64,000 nt of DNA from Paenibacillus sp. cl123 (GCF_900101595.1 NZ_FMYY01000003.1:471658-535657), one strand, 5' to 3'. Counted from the stretch's first letter, positions 15,399 to 24,364 are shown. Notes: generated by a model not told the origin, from the letters alone. Numbers and translations: made by a program.

Positions 15399-15443
15399 AA
15401 AAAGCCGTTTGATCTCCCGTAGAAGGAGGCAAACGGCTTTTTT
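15399..15443. terminator. Bidirectional terminator between the HAD gene and speA
   Basis: AAAAAGCCGTTTG (15399-15411) pairs with CAAACGGCTTTTTT (15430-15443). It lies between convergent genes and can act in both directions. Confidence 0.9.
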
Positions 15444-15556
15444 GCGGTGCGTCGTCTGGCGCTGCGCCCGCTATAACGGCGGGTAAAGCTCTGCAAGGCA
15501 GCCGGACCGGCGTTAGAAAGGCTCCGCCTGTGAGGCGAGGCCGCGGGACTCGTCCA

Positions 15557-17026
15557 TTAGAAAATGGCCGGCGTCTCGACAATCACCTTCACATATTCGA
15601 TGCTGCGGTCTTCAGGACCCTTCACCGGCAAGCCTACTTCGATATGCTCGGTGATATAGTCGATCAGATCCTGCGAGATGACCTCGCCCGGAAGCAGGAT
15701 CGGAATGCCCGGCGGGTACACATAAATAAATTCGGCGATGATCCGATCGGCCGATTCCTTGAACGGGATCAGCTCGGTGTCGCCATAGAAGGCGTCGCGC
15801 GGCGATAAGGTCAGCTGCGGAATTTTAGGGATTTTGATAATCAGCTCATTGGCCTGCCGGATCGTATAATTTTCTTCGGACAGCCGCCGGAGCGCGGTCA
15901 GCAGAATGTCGATATTATCACGGGTGTCCCCAGGCGTGACGAGGCAGAGAATATTGTACATGTCGCTGAGCTCGACTTCGATGTTGTAGTGCTCCCGCAG
16001 CCAGTTCTCCGCGTCGTAGCCGGTGATGCCCAGATGGCGGACATGAATGTTAACCTTCGTCGGATCGCAGTCGAAGGTAGCTTCGCCGCCCAGGATTTCG
16101 CGGCCGAAGCATTCCAGACCCGGGATGGCATTGATCTCCCGCCGGGCGTAGTCGGCCAGCTCGATCGCCTGCTCGGCCATTGCCCGGCCGTTCAGCGCCA
16201 GATGCCGGCGAGCGCAGTCGAGCGAACCGAGCAGGATGTAGGACGTGGACGTCGTAGTCAGCATACTGATGACCGTCTTGGCCCGGCGCACATTAACCCG
16301 TCCTTCGCGGATATTCAGCACCGAGCTCTGCGTCATGGAGCCGCCGAGCTTATGGACGCTTGTCGCCGCCATGTCGGCGCCGGCCTGCATGGCCGAGATC
16401 GGCAGTCTGTCATGGAAATGAATCAGAACGCCATGCGCCTCATCGACAAGGACTGGAATATTATAGCTGTGCACAATATCGACGATTTCCTTCAAGTCGG
16501 CGCAGACGCCGTAGTAGGTCGGATTGATGACCAGCACCGCTTTGGCGTCGGGATGGCGCTCCAGGGCGCGCTTTACGGAAGATGTCGTCACTCCGTGATC
16601 GATGCCCAGATTTTCGTCCCGCACCGGCTTGAGAAATACCGGCTTGGCGCCGGCGAAAATGATAGCCGCCATAATCGATTTGTGTACATTGCGGGGAACG
16701 ATGATTTTGTCCCCCTCGGAGCATACGGTCAAAATCATGGTCATGATAGCGCCGCTTGTTCCTTGAACGGAGAAGAAGGTATGATCGGCGCCGAAGGCAT
16801 CGGCGGCAAGCTGCTGCGACTGCTCGATGACACCGGTCGGTTGATGAAGATCATCGAGCGGCGCTATATTGATCAGGTCGATGGACAGCGCGTTATCGCC
16901 GATAAACTCCCGGAATTCGGGGTCCATGCCCACACCCTTCTTATGTCCTGGAATGTGAAACTGCACCGGATTGCGCGCAGCATGCTCTTGCAATGCGGTG
17001 AACAGGGGAGTTTTCGTCTGATCCAC
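15557..17026 (-). CDS. speA: Arginine decarboxylase, SpeA (Orn/Lys/Arg decarboxylase family)
   Basis: 489 aa, one residue from the B. subtilis SpeA length I recall; GTG start with AGGGATAACC upstream. Fold type I PLP enzyme: FHIPGHKKG.GMDPEFR at the N-terminus, VQGTSGAIMTMI, LVDEAHGVLIHFHD with the PLP-contacting Asp, and SVHKLGGSMTQSS with the Schiff-base Lys. It has no N-terminal wing domain, as in the biosynthetic Bacillus enzyme that makes agmatine for spermidine synthesis. Neighbouring genes are unrelated. Lysine specificity cannot be excluded by reading alone. Confidence 0.9.
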   Translation of the reverse strand: MDQTKTPLFTALQEHAARNPVQFHIPGHKKGVGMDPEFREFIGDNALSIDLINIAPLDDLHQPTGVIEQSQQLAADAFGADHTFFSVQGTSGAIMTMILTVCSEGDKIIVPRNVHKSIMAAIIFAGAKPVFLKPVRDENLGIDHGVTTSSVKRALERHPDAKAVLVINPTYYGVCADLKEIVDIVHSYNIPVLVDEAHGVLIHFHDRLPISAMQAGADMAATSVHKLGGSMTQSSVLNIREGRVNVRRAKTVISMLTTTSTSYILLGSLDCARRHLALNGRAMAEQAIELADYARREINAIPGLECFGREILGGEATFDCDPTKVNIHVRHLGITGYDAENWLREHYNIEVELSDMYNILCLVTPGDTRDNIDILLTALRRLSEENYTIRQANELIIKIPKIPQLTLSPRDAFYGDTELIPFKESADRIIAEFIYVYPPGIPILLPGEVISQDLIDYITEHIEVGLPVKGPEDRSIEYVKVIVETPAIF

Positions 17027-17261
17027 GGTTATCCCTACCTTTCATATGCATAATAGATGGGTACAGATTTGGTGCAACTACAAGCAAACATATCGAGTAT
17101 AGCAAAATGCGACACGGATGCAAGCGATTTTTGGCCGGGGGCCTGTCGAACAGAGGAGTATGTCGATTTTGTTAACCTTGTCCCCGTTCATTTCCATCCG
17201 CAAAAAAGATGTGGTACATTTAAAATGCTTATTTTAAAAATGCAAAGGCAGTGTGATTGCG

Positions 17262-18443
17262 ATGGATAAACGAATTCTAGTTATTATGGTGCTGATCATG
17301 ACCGTATTTATCGGCTTCGGCATCATTATTCCCGTTCTTCCCGAGGTTGTAACCGGTTCAGGCGCCGACAGCTTTCATCTTGGCATGCTGCTCTCGGTCT
17401 ACTCGCTCGTTTCTTTTCTTATGTCTCCGTTCTGGGGCGCGTTGTCGGATCGTATCGGAAGACGGCCGATCATTATGATCGGGACGCTGGGCTTCAGCCT
17501 GAGCTTTTTTGTATTCGGGATGGCGGGCGACAATTTGCTGCTTATGTATGTATCCCGTATTTTGGGCGGCTTGTTCTCCGGCGCGGTGACCGCCTGTGCG
17601 GTAGCTTATGTGGCGGATATTACATCGGAGGAAAACCGGACCAAGGGGATGGGCATGGTCGGGATGTCGATCGGACTCGGATTTATATTCGGTCCGGCTC
17701 TGGGGGGCCTGCTTAGCGGTTACGGCTACGAGGTGCCATTTTTTACGGCGGCGGCATTGGCGCTTGCAATGTTCGTATTCGCGCTCTTCATGCTGAAGGA
17801 ATCCGTCACGGCGGAAAATCGCCAGAAGTCGCGTGAGGCCAAGCAGTCCAGATGGGCGGCTTTCGTCGGCTCGTTGAAATATTTGTATGTGCTGTCGTTC
17901 TTCGTCTCGTTCTCGCTGGCCGGCTTGGAGGCTACGCTGCTGTTGTTTGAAAGGGACGCGATCGGAGCGACGCCGACCCAGCTCGGCTTGATGTTTGCGG
18001 TAAGCGGGATTGTCGGAGCATTGATCCAGGGAGGGGTTGTCCGCAGGCTGATCAAGGCGGGCCAAGAGGCGAGAGTTATCGGACTTGGTCTGCTGCTGTC
18101 GGCGCTGGGCTTTGTACTTATCCTCTTCTCCAGCAGCTTGTTGACCGCTTCGATTTATCTAAGCGTCTTTGCAGCCGGCAATGCGCTGATCAGACCTTGC
18201 GTAACTTCGTTGATCACGCAGAAGACGAAGGTGGGGCAGGGAGTCGCTTCCGGGCTCAGCTCCTCAATGGACAGCCTGGGGCGAATCGCCGGTCCGCTGC
18301 TTGGCGCCGGCATCTACGATTACAGCCACAATATGCCGTTCCTGATCGGCGCCGCGCTGTCGGTAGCTGCACTGTATCTGCTCTACCGCTTCATGGTGCT
18401 GGACCGCAGCGACGCGCTGCAATCCGGCAAGCTGGCTTCCTGA
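17262..18443 (+). CDS. MFS multidrug / tetracycline-type exporter
   Basis: 393 aa with about 12 hydrophobic helices. Motif A is between helices 2 and 3 (GALSDRIGRRPIIMIG), and IGLGFIFGPALGGLLSGYG fits motif C of drug:H+ antiporters. The nearest style is the TetA/MdtG-like group. AAAGG (17244-17248) lies 13 bases before ATG 17262 and only 4 before a GTG at 17253, so the exact start is open. Strong terminator follows. Confidence 0.85.
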   Translation: MDKRILVIMVLIMTVFIGFGIIIPVLPEVVTGSGADSFHLGMLLSVYSLVSFLMSPFWGALSDRIGRRPIIMIGTLGFSLSFFVFGMAGDNLLLMYVSRILGGLFSGAVTACAVAYVADITSEENRTKGMGMVGMSIGLGFIFGPALGGLLSGYGYEVPFFTAAALALAMFVFALFMLKESVTAENRQKSREAKQSRWAAFVGSLKYLYVLSFFVSFSLAGLEATLLLFERDAIGATPTQLGLMFAVSGIVGALIQGGVVRRLIKAGQEARVIGLGLLLSALGFVLILFSSSLLTASIYLSVFAAGNALIRPCVTSLITQKTKVGQGVASGLSSSMDSLGRIAGPLLGAGIYDYSHNMPFLIGAALSVAALYLLYRFMVLDRSDALQSGKLAS

Positions 18444-18470
18444 GCCTAAGTCGATAGACCGCCTGACGTT

Positions 18471-18521
18471 AAAAAAGCTGCCGTACCCGAGACTATTGTC
18501 AACGGGCGCGGCAGCTTTTTT
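18471..18521. terminator. Bidirectional terminator
   Basis: AAAAAAGCTGCCG (18471-18483) pairs with CGGCAGCTTTTTT (18509-18521), between the MFS gene and the convergent secreted-protein gene. Confidence 0.9.
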
Positions 18522-18535
18522 GCCGGTAGATTCGG

Positions 18536-19324
18536 CTATTTCTTCGGCTTCGCGTTTTCCGAATGCTTCCGGTCTACCGCCTTTTCAATCCAGGGAGTCA
18601 GCTCATCTTTAATTTTTCCGATCAGCTGTTCCTTGGTTATCCCTTTGCCGGCGGCAATCTCCGTGAGTGACTTTCCTTCTTTCAGCTGAGCCTTCAGTTC
18701 GTCCTCCGTCATGCCCAGAATGGAAGCGAGCTTGTCCGGAGCCGGCAGCATCCTGCTCTTATGTCCGGGACCGTGTTTGCCGAGCTTGGTCAGATTGTGG
18801 TTGACCAGAAACGTCAAGTGCTTTTCCAGCTTCTCCTTCATCAGGGCGGCCTGGTCGGCAGTGAGTTTGCCGGAAGCGACAGCTTGATCCAGCTGGGCGA
18901 TGCGCACCGCCTTGAGCTTGGCGATGAGATCGGCTTCGCTGACGCCTCGCTCCTGAGCGACTTCAACCAAGGTTTTGTTTTGAAGAGATATCTTCAGCTC
19001 ATCCTTGGGGATGCCTAGCACCCCGGCGGCTTCTTCAATAATGGCTTGGGGCCCATGATGCTTGCCGGCACCCTCTTTTTTGGCCTCTGCCTTTTCTTTG
19101 GAGGTTTTGTCCTGCTCCTTGTCTTCGCCTCGGCCAAACCAGCTTCTCGGCGAGCTTTGGCCGGCGGTATCTTCCGAGGCTTCGTCAGTGCCGGCTGAAG
19201 GAGCGGCGACTGCCTTATCTTCGGCACTCGCCGAGCCGATTCCGCCGTACAATGCGCCTCCGCCCAGAAGCAGTGTCAGAGCAAGGGTGGAGATGATCAC
19301 TTTGCTGGCATGCGTAGACTTCAT
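18536..19324 (-). CDS. Secreted helical-repeat protein
   Basis: 262 aa from ATG 19324, placed by GGAAAGGAAGGG. Signal peptide about 1-33 ends IGSASA. A Ser/Asp/Glu/Lys-rich linker (about 35-85) precedes two copies of a helical unit: LGIPKDELKISLQNKTLVEV, AQERGVSEADLIAKL and LGMTEDELKAQLKEGKSLTE, IAAGKGITKEQLIGKI, separated by a longer helical stretch. The unit resembles short helical repeats in secreted Firmicutes proteins. No enzyme motif; possibly calcium or cell-wall related, but this is a guess. Confidence 0.7.
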   Translation of the reverse strand: MKSTHASKVIISTLALTLLLGGGALYGGIGSASAEDKAVAAPSAGTDEASEDTAGQSSPRSWFGRGEDKEQDKTSKEKAEAKKEGAGKHHGPQAIIEEAAGVLGIPKDELKISLQNKTLVEVAQERGVSEADLIAKLKAVRIAQLDQAVASGKLTADQAALMKEKLEKHLTFLVNHNLTKLGKHGPGHKSRMLPAPDKLASILGMTEDELKAQLKEGKSLTEIAAGKGITKEQLIGKIKDELTPWIEKAVDRKHSENAKPKK

Positions 19325-19443
19325 AATATCCCTTCCTTTCCTATATAGTAAGATCTGGTTAGATGCAACCAACTGTAGCATAGGCAGGAAGGATTAAACG
19401 AAGCTTAAGACAAGCTTAGGTCTGCATAAAATTTTGCTTAAAA

Positions 19444-19471
19444 ATAAAAAAGGGACGAAAAATCGTCCCTT
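19444..19471 (-). terminator. Terminator of the 54-aa peptide gene
   Basis: AGGGACGA (19451-19458) pairs with TCGTCCCT (19463-19470), followed on the minus strand by a long T-rich tail (complement of 19441-19451). It lies about 20 bases past the peptide stop. Confidence 0.85.
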
Positions 19472-19489
19472 TCTTGCATGAACTATAGA

Positions 19490-19654
19490 TCAATCCGGAA
19501 TATCTACCCAAGTGCCGTCCGGGCGCAAGCACACACGGTCAGGAGGGTTGGAGCCATCGACGATGCCAATCTTTACGCAGCTGGAGAGACCGGTTTCAAA
19601 CGCGATTTGCTCGTGCTGTAAAACTTCTGGTTTTGTATAAAGTTGCTTCGACAA
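19490..19654 (-). CDS. 54-aa RiPP-precursor-like peptide
   Basis: TTG start at 19654 (GGGAGTG eight bases upstream) to TGA at 19492-19490. The first half, MSKQLYTKPEVLQHEQIAFE, has a YxxPxV..H..I.FET pattern reminiscent of leader peptides bound by RRE domains in lasso and related RiPP systems. The second half (from about residue 22) holds two Cys, a PP, a W and a run of Asp, ending TWVDIPD. A lasso ring is unlikely because no Asp/Glu falls at core position 7-9 after a Gly. No processing enzyme is nearby. It has a near-consensus promoter, an operator at the start site and its own terminator, so it is very probably an expressed single-gene unit. Confidence 0.65.
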   Translation of the reverse strand: MSKQLYTKPEVLQHEQIAFETGLSSCVKIGIVDGSNPPDRVCLRPDGTWVDIPD

Positions 19655-19679
19655 AATAATCACTCCCTATATATCTTTT

Positions 19680-19694
19680 GATACAATCTGTATC
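19680..19694. promoter_or_regulatory. Operator-like inverted repeat GATACA-ATC-TGTATC
   Basis: A perfect dyad with 6-base arms, seven bases downstream of the -10 and 13 bases upstream of the ribosome site, so it covers the transcription start. The core GATAC-N5-GTATC is shared with 3579-3593. From memory it closely resembles operators of the PBSX-type Xre repressor; no such regulator is encoded in the window. Confidence 0.6.
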
Positions 19695-19701
19695 GAAATT
19701 G

Positions 19702-19730
19702 ATTATAAGGTATTTTATTGTCATTGTAAA
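19702..19730 (-). promoter_or_regulatory. Promoter of the 54-aa peptide gene
   Basis: On the minus strand TTTACA (19730-19725), 17-base spacer, TATAAT (19707-19702): one of the best sigma-A matches in the window. Confidence 0.85.
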
Positions 19731-19764
19731 GTAGGTCGGAAATTATTTTATTTCACGGAAAAAT

Positions 19765-19800
19765 AACGCCATAACGCGAACGGTATCCGATTATGGCGTT
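19765..19800. terminator. Terminator after the yktB-like gene
   Basis: AACGCCATAA (19765-19774) pairs with TTATGGCGTT (19791-19800); on the minus strand it is followed by ATTTTT. It ends the gene read from 20434. Confidence 0.8.
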
Positions 19801-19810
19801 TTTGGAAATG

Positions 19811-20434
19811 CTACAGTTTGGCAAGTTGATACAAAGGAAGGAGCTCGGTAAACGTGCGTTTGACCAGCTCCAGAAACGCCTGGCTCTCAAGCTGCCCCGC
19901 CTCGCTTGCGGCAACCGTCCGGCCTATCAGAAACTCTACCTTTTTCACGTCGCGGAACCGCTCTAATGCCCGAATCAAGTCTGTTTCACTAAGCTCACCG
20001 AGCGAGACGTGCTCTTTCTTCATATGATCGAATGACAGCTTCATATCGGCAGACAGCGCGGTGATCTTGTCCAGCTCCCGGATATACGCCTTGGCGATAG
20101 TTTGTTTGCTGGGCAGCTCGTAGATCAGCGCAAGCCATATAAATACATGATCGTCGAACAATCCGATCTGAAAGTGGGGATGCTGCTTATAGCCCCGCTT
20201 GTTGCCGGCGAAGGCCATCCAGGTATCGACCGGGGCGTTGATCGTGCGGCGCGCATGCTGGGCGATATGCAGAAACAGCTCTTCGCCGGTCTGAACGGAC
20301 AGCTCCTGCAGCAGCTCGCCGCCCAACTCCTTGAACTTGGGCTGAATCCGCTGGCGGATCGCTTCCATGCGTCCTTCCAGCCCCTCTATATGAAACGTGT
20401 CGAAATCCTCCTGAGTAAATCCGCTGAATGCCAT
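19811..20434 (-). CDS. yktB: DUF1054 protein (YktB)
   Basis: 207 aa; GGAGGAGCAGC before ATG 20434. FSGFTQEDFDTFHIEGLEGR near the start, LQELSVQTGEELFLHIAQHA..T.N.P.DTWMAF...KRGYKQHPHFQIGLF..H.F.WLALIYE and a helical C-terminal half are the DUF1054/YktB signature, a cytosolic Bacillales protein with known structures but no settled function. Single gene. Confidence 0.85.
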   Translation of the reverse strand: MAFSGFTQEDFDTFHIEGLEGRMEAIRQRIQPKFKELGGELLQELSVQTGEELFLHIAQHARRTINAPVDTWMAFAGNKRGYKQHPHFQIGLFDDHVFIWLALIYELPSKQTIAKAYIRELDKITALSADMKLSFDHMKKEHVSLGELSETDLIRALERFRDVKKVEFLIGRTVAASEAGQLESQAFLELVKRTFTELLPLYQLAKL

Positions 20435-20563
20435 GCTGCTCCTCCTCCATTATCCTGTGGTGCTTGTCTCTCTAGCACATCTACTCAACTATATCATACA
20501 AGCCGCCGGACGGGCACGCCTGACCGACCCAAAAAAAACACAAGTGAGTGAAAAGGCATTCCA

Positions 20564-20593
20564 TTGTTGAATACGGCGTCTACGGGGTACGAT
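20564..20593 (+). promoter_or_regulatory. Promoter of the polysaccharide-uptake locus
   Basis: TTGTTG (20564-20569), 18-base spacer, TACGAT (20588-20593), about 35 bases before the ribosome site of the first permease. Confidence 0.55.
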
Positions 20594-20636
20594 AAGGCTA
20601 CAAACAACGAAGCTAATCGAGTTAGGAGGAAAGCGT

Positions 20637-21599
20637 ATGGCGGTCGACGCGCAAGCAGTAAAACCATTGCAAGGCCGTGCGCAAGAAGGGAAATTCAAAA
20701 GCCTGCTTCGCACCATCTGGAAATATAAAGCGCTTTATTTGATTTCATTGCCGGGCATCATTTACTTTATTATTTTCAAGTATATTCCTCTGCTAGGCTC
20801 AGTCATCGCATTTCAGGAGTACAACATCTTTAATGGCTTTACGGGAAGCGAATGGGTAGGGCTGGAGCATTTTCAACGGATGTTCGCGCATTATGACTTT
20901 CTGAAAATTTTAAATAACACGCTGCTCATCGGCTTGTACGATCTTGTATTGGCATTTCCCGCGCCGATCGTGCTGGCGCTGCTGCTCAACGAGCTGCGAC
21001 TTGTCCTGTACAAGCGTGTGCTGCAGACTGTCGTTTATATGCCGCATTTCCTCTCATGGGTCATTGTCAGCGGGATCGCGATCGGCATCCTGTCGCCATC
21101 CACGGGCGCGGTTAATCATTTCCTCGTGTGGCTAGGCTTCGAACCGGTTTATTTCCTCGGCGAAGAGTCGTGGATTCGGACCGTGCTGATCGGCTCGGGC
21201 ATTTGGCGGGATTCCGGTTACGGCACGATCATTTATCTGGCCGCGCTCGCGGGCATCAATCCGGATTTGTACGAAGCGGCCGAGGTGGACGGAGCGGGAC
21301 GCTGGCGTCAGACGATCTCCATCACGATCCCGGCGCTTATGCCTACGATCATGATCCTGTTCCTGCTGCACATCGGGAAATTTCTGGACTTCGGCTTCGA
21401 ACGCGTCTACGTGTTCCTGAATCCGCTCAACAAGGAGAACGGCGAAATTCTGGATACGTACATCTATCAGGCCGGCTTGCTGGGCCAGCAGTTCAGCTAT
21501 ACGACGGCCATCGGCTTGTTCAAATCGGTTGTCGGTTTGCTGATGATCGTGGTCGGCAACTTTATCAGCAAAAAAACGACAGGCGAAAGCTTGTATTAA
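20637..21599 (+). CDS. Sugar ABC transporter permease (LplB/UgpA type)
   Basis: 320 aa; AGGAGGAAAGCGT before ATG. Six membrane helices; LPGIIYFIIFKYIPLLGSVI at the start, and the cytoplasmic EAA loop LYEAAEVDGAGRWRQTISIT that docks the ATPase. Belongs to the carbohydrate uptake CUT1-like group often paired with YesM/YesN regulators in Paenibacillus. It forms a heterodimer with the next gene. No ATPase is encoded in the cluster, so a shared MsmX/UgpC-type ATPase is expected elsewhere. Confidence 0.9.
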   Translation: MAVDAQAVKPLQGRAQEGKFKSLLRTIWKYKALYLISLPGIIYFIIFKYIPLLGSVIAFQEYNIFNGFTGSEWVGLEHFQRMFAHYDFLKILNNTLLIGLYDLVLAFPAPIVLALLLNELRLVLYKRVLQTVVYMPHFLSWVIVSGIAIGILSPSTGAVNHFLVWLGFEPVYFLGEESWIRTVLIGSGIWRDSGYGTIIYLAALAGINPDLYEAAEVDGAGRWRQTISITIPALMPTIMILFLLHIGKFLDFGFERVYVFLNPLNKENGEILDTYIYQAGLLGQQFSYTTAIGLFKSVVGLLMIVVGNFISKKTTGESLY

Positions 21600-21629
21600 T
21601 CCACTTGGACAATCGGAGGTGAACCTGAC

Positions 21630-22511
21630 ATGAATCGAAAACCTACAGCGGGCTGGCAGACGTTCAACGTATTTAATATTCTCTTCCTGACAGCCCTGTC
21701 GCTGGCGATGTTTCTGCCCTTCCTGAACGTGCTGGCGCAGTCCTTCAGCAGCTCGGAGGCGATCGTGAACGGGAAAGTGTTTTTCCTGCCCATCGAATTT
21801 ACCTGGATCAACTATCAGTATGTATTCAGCGACGCGGCCATCTGGCGCTCCTTCGGCATCACCGTATATATCACGGTCGTCGGTACGCTGATCAACCTGA
21901 TCGCTACCGCTTCCCTGGCGTATCCGGTGTCGCGGCAGGAGTATAAAGGCCGCAACGTCATCGTCATCATGGTATTGATTACGATGGTGTTCAGCGCGCC
22001 GCTGATTCCGAATTTCATCCTGATGAAGGCGCTCGGGCTGACCAATTCCTTATGGGCGCTGCTCATACCCGGCGCGATCAGCGCGTTCAACTTCTTCGTC
22101 ATGAGATCCTTCTTCATGCAAATTCCCGGCGAGATTATCGATTCGGGACGCATCGACGGCTGCTCGGAGATGCGGATGATCTGGAGCATCGTGCTGCCGT
22201 TGTCCAAGCCCGTTATGGCATCGCTCGGGATTTTCTACGCGGTCAACCACTGGAATACGTATCAGAGCGCTCTGTACTACATCAACAAACCGGCGCTGTA
22301 TCCGCTGCAGGTGAAGCTGCGCCAGATGATCATGTCCGATGATATCAGCATCGATCCGGCAGCTTCGCAGTTCAGCGCGCTCGCTCATATGGACCCTGAG
22401 GGCATCAAGATGGCCACTATTATTGTCGCTACCATCCCGATCATCATCATTTATCCGTTTCTGCAGCGGCATTTTGTCAAGGGGATGATGGTCGGTTCGG
22501 TCAAATCATAA
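21630..22511 (+). CDS. Sugar ABC transporter permease (LplC/YtcP type)
   Basis: 293 aa; GGAGGTGAACCTGAC before ATG 21630, 30 bases after the first permease. Six helices; FLPFLNVLAQSFSSSEAIV near the start and EAA-type loop IIDSGRIDGCSEMRMIWSIV, with Asp/Gly conserved though the first Ala is Ser. It ends HFVKGMMVGSVKS, as is typical of the LplC/YtcP group. Partner of the 20637 permease. Confidence 0.9.
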   Translation: MNRKPTAGWQTFNVFNILFLTALSLAMFLPFLNVLAQSFSSSEAIVNGKVFFLPIEFTWINYQYVFSDAAIWRSFGITVYITVVGTLINLIATASLAYPVSRQEYKGRNVIVIMVLITMVFSAPLIPNFILMKALGLTNSLWALLIPGAISAFNFFVMRSFFMQIPGEIIDSGRIDGCSEMRMIWSIVLPLSKPVMASLGIFYAVNHWNTYQSALYYINKPALYPLQVKLRQMIMSDDISIDPAASQFSALAHMDPEGIKMATIIVATIPIIIIYPFLQRHFVKGMMVGSVKS

Positions 22512-22602
22512 CCCGCTTCAAGCGGGTGGACGGAAGCAGAGGAATGAATTGGCGATGAGGAAGCATTCTAAAAAAATGACAATCCGAACTAAATTCACTC
22601 CC

Positions 22603-22631
22603 TTGTGACTCCCTGGCTGCGCTCGTACAAT
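22603..22631 (+). promoter_or_regulatory. Internal promoter before the binding-protein gene
   Basis: TTGTGA (22603-22608), 17-base spacer, TACAAT (22626-22631). It would give extra transcript for the solute-binding lipoprotein, usually needed in excess over permeases. Confidence 0.65.
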
Positions 22632-22637
22632 GAGGCT

Positions 22638-22652
22638 ATGAAAGCGCTACAA
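22638..22652 (+). promoter_or_regulatory. Possible cre (CcpA) site
   Basis: ATGAAAGCGCTACAA: the left and central ten bases TGAAAGCGCT match the ideal catabolite-responsive element, the right arm is degenerate. It lies directly downstream of the internal promoter's -10, a position for repression. CcpA is encoded at 61734. Confidence 0.45.
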
Positions 22653-22691
22653 CCTGGAATCATCCATTACTTACAAGAAAAGAGGGGTACT

Positions 22692-24260
22692 ATGAAAAAA
22701 TGGGTTTCCGCATCGGTGGCTACGGTGATGAGCGTCAGCTTGCTGGCCGCTTGCTCCAGTAAGCCTGCTGAAGAGCCAAATACGCAAGGCGGCTCCAAAC
22801 CGGCCGAAAAAACGAAATTCTCGATTTCTCTGCGCACGTTGAATTTCGGTCATGTCGAGAAATCGCCGAACATCAACGAGGACAAATGGGTGAAGAAGCT
22901 GGAGGAGATGACGAACTCGGATCTCGATATCGTGCTTGTCCCGCACAAAGAATATGAGCAGAAGATGATTCAGATGTTCGCCACCAACGATATCCCGGAT
23001 GTCGTACAAGGCAGCGGCGGCGTCAACGGCAAGGAAATGGCGGGATCGGTCAAAGCCGGCGTATTCATGCCGCTGGATGACCTGCTCAAGCAGCATGGAC
23101 CTAACCTGCTGAAGAAAATTCCGAAGGACGCCTGGGACAACGTATCGTACAACGGTAAAATCTACGCGATTCCGGAATACTTGTCCAACCCGTCCCGCCG
23201 AGCCACCTATATCCGCAAGGACTTGCTCGACAAAGCCGGACTGCCGGTGCCCAAGACAGTTGACGAGTATCTGAACGTGCTCCGTAAGTTTAAGGAAATG
23301 GGCGTCGAGAATCCGTACATGGGCCGCGAAAACTTCAAGTACGCGGATACATTCTTTGGAGCGTACGACGTGTATCCGTACCTGTCGATGTTTGAGCAGC
23401 AGGGCGATCAGATTCTGCCGAAGTTCTTCGACACCGAGAATATGACGAAGGCGCTGCAAACCTACAAGACGATGTTTGACGAAGGTTTGATCAGCAAAGA
23501 ATTTGCAACGATCAATGCGACGGTATTCAAAAACACGATCCTGGCCGGTAAAGCGGGCATCTTCTCGATGAATGCCAACGAGCTGATCCAGTGGGAAACG
23601 CAGCTGAAGGCGAATGTGCCGACAGCCAAGCTGGAAATTATTCCTTCCCCGGTTGGTCCTGACGGCAAAGGCGGATATTACCTGTATGGCCCTGTGCCGC
23701 GCGCTTACTTCATCAACAAAAACGTGAAGGACCCGGCCAGCATTATCAAGTTCTATGACTGGATGCTGTCGGAGGAAGCCGAGAAGTTCTTCACCTTCGG
23801 TATCGAAGGCGACACATTCAAAACGGTGGACGGCAAAATCGAATACAAGGCGCCGACAGATCCGCAAGCGGTCGACGAAGAGCGCTACCGTCAAGCTTTC
23901 TTGTGGCTCGTACAAGATACGACGTATAATAAAGGAACGCTCAGCCTGACGGAAGAAGGCAAGAAACTGATGTCGGTCTACGACACGACGCTGGCGAACG
24001 AAGGCCGCGATGGCATCAATTTCGAGCCGCGGCTGGACGCTTTGATGAAAAACCCGGATATTTCGCCGCTGTCTGACCAGGCGCCGCCGGTTGTGTTGCA
24101 GCACATGGTGAAAATGGTGTATGGCAAGGAGCCGATCTCCGATTGGCCGAAGGTGCTTGAAGAATGGAAGTCCAAAGGCGGCAATGACGTAATCAAAGAA
24201 GCTAGCGAGAAATTTAAAAACAAGGATGCCGGCACATCGGTTTCGATGCCGCGCAAATAA
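22692..24260 (+). CDS. Extracellular solute-binding lipoprotein (LplA-like)
   Basis: 522 aa from ATG 22692 (GAGGGG upstream). Lipobox LLAAC puts the lipidated Cys at about residue 19, followed by a Ser/Pro/Glu linker. The body is a cluster B/family 1-type sugar-binding protein of the longer Paenibacillus LplA/YtcQ class (about 500-550 aa): KFSISLRTLNFG..., DIPDVVQGSGG, RKDLLDKAGLPVPKTVDEYL. It would deliver oligosaccharides, by context released by the two lyases at 28046 and 30197, to the permeases upstream. Confidence 0.9.
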   Translation: MKKWVSASVATVMSVSLLAACSSKPAEEPNTQGGSKPAEKTKFSISLRTLNFGHVEKSPNINEDKWVKKLEEMTNSDLDIVLVPHKEYEQKMIQMFATNDIPDVVQGSGGVNGKEMAGSVKAGVFMPLDDLLKQHGPNLLKKIPKDAWDNVSYNGKIYAIPEYLSNPSRRATYIRKDLLDKAGLPVPKTVDEYLNVLRKFKEMGVENPYMGRENFKYADTFFGAYDVYPYLSMFEQQGDQILPKFFDTENMTKALQTYKTMFDEGLISKEFATINATVFKNTILAGKAGIFSMNANELIQWETQLKANVPTAKLEIIPSPVGPDGKGGYYLYGPVPRAYFINKNVKDPASIIKFYDWMLSEEAEKFFTFGIEGDTFKTVDGKIEYKAPTDPQAVDEERYRQAFLWLVQDTTYNKGTLSLTEEGKKLMSVYDTTLANEGRDGINFEPRLDALMKNPDISPLSDQAPPVVLQHMVKMVYGKEPISDWPKVLEEWKSKGGNDVIKEASEKFKNKDAGTSVSMPRK

Positions 24261-24261
24261 C

Positions 24262-24322
24262 GCTCCCCGGGAGCAACCGCCGTCTCCTCACGAGCTTTCA
24301 GCCGTGGGGAGCGGCTTTTCCA
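24262..24322 (+). terminator. Possible terminator/attenuator after the binding-protein gene
   Basis: GCTCCCC (about 24263-24269) pairs with GGGGAGC (about 24307-24313), then GGCTTTTCC. The loop is long and the T-run short, so it may only reduce transcription into the regulator genes. Confidence 0.4.
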
Positions 24323-24364
24323 TAACAAAACAACATACGATTGAACAGAAAAGGGGGCGTTCCC

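Noticed and set aside
19490..19654. Lasso peptide precursor
   Set aside because: The leader pattern is similar, but no Gly/Ala/Ser/Cys-led core with Asp/Glu at ring position 7-9 can be drawn, and no B1/B2/C enzymes are near.
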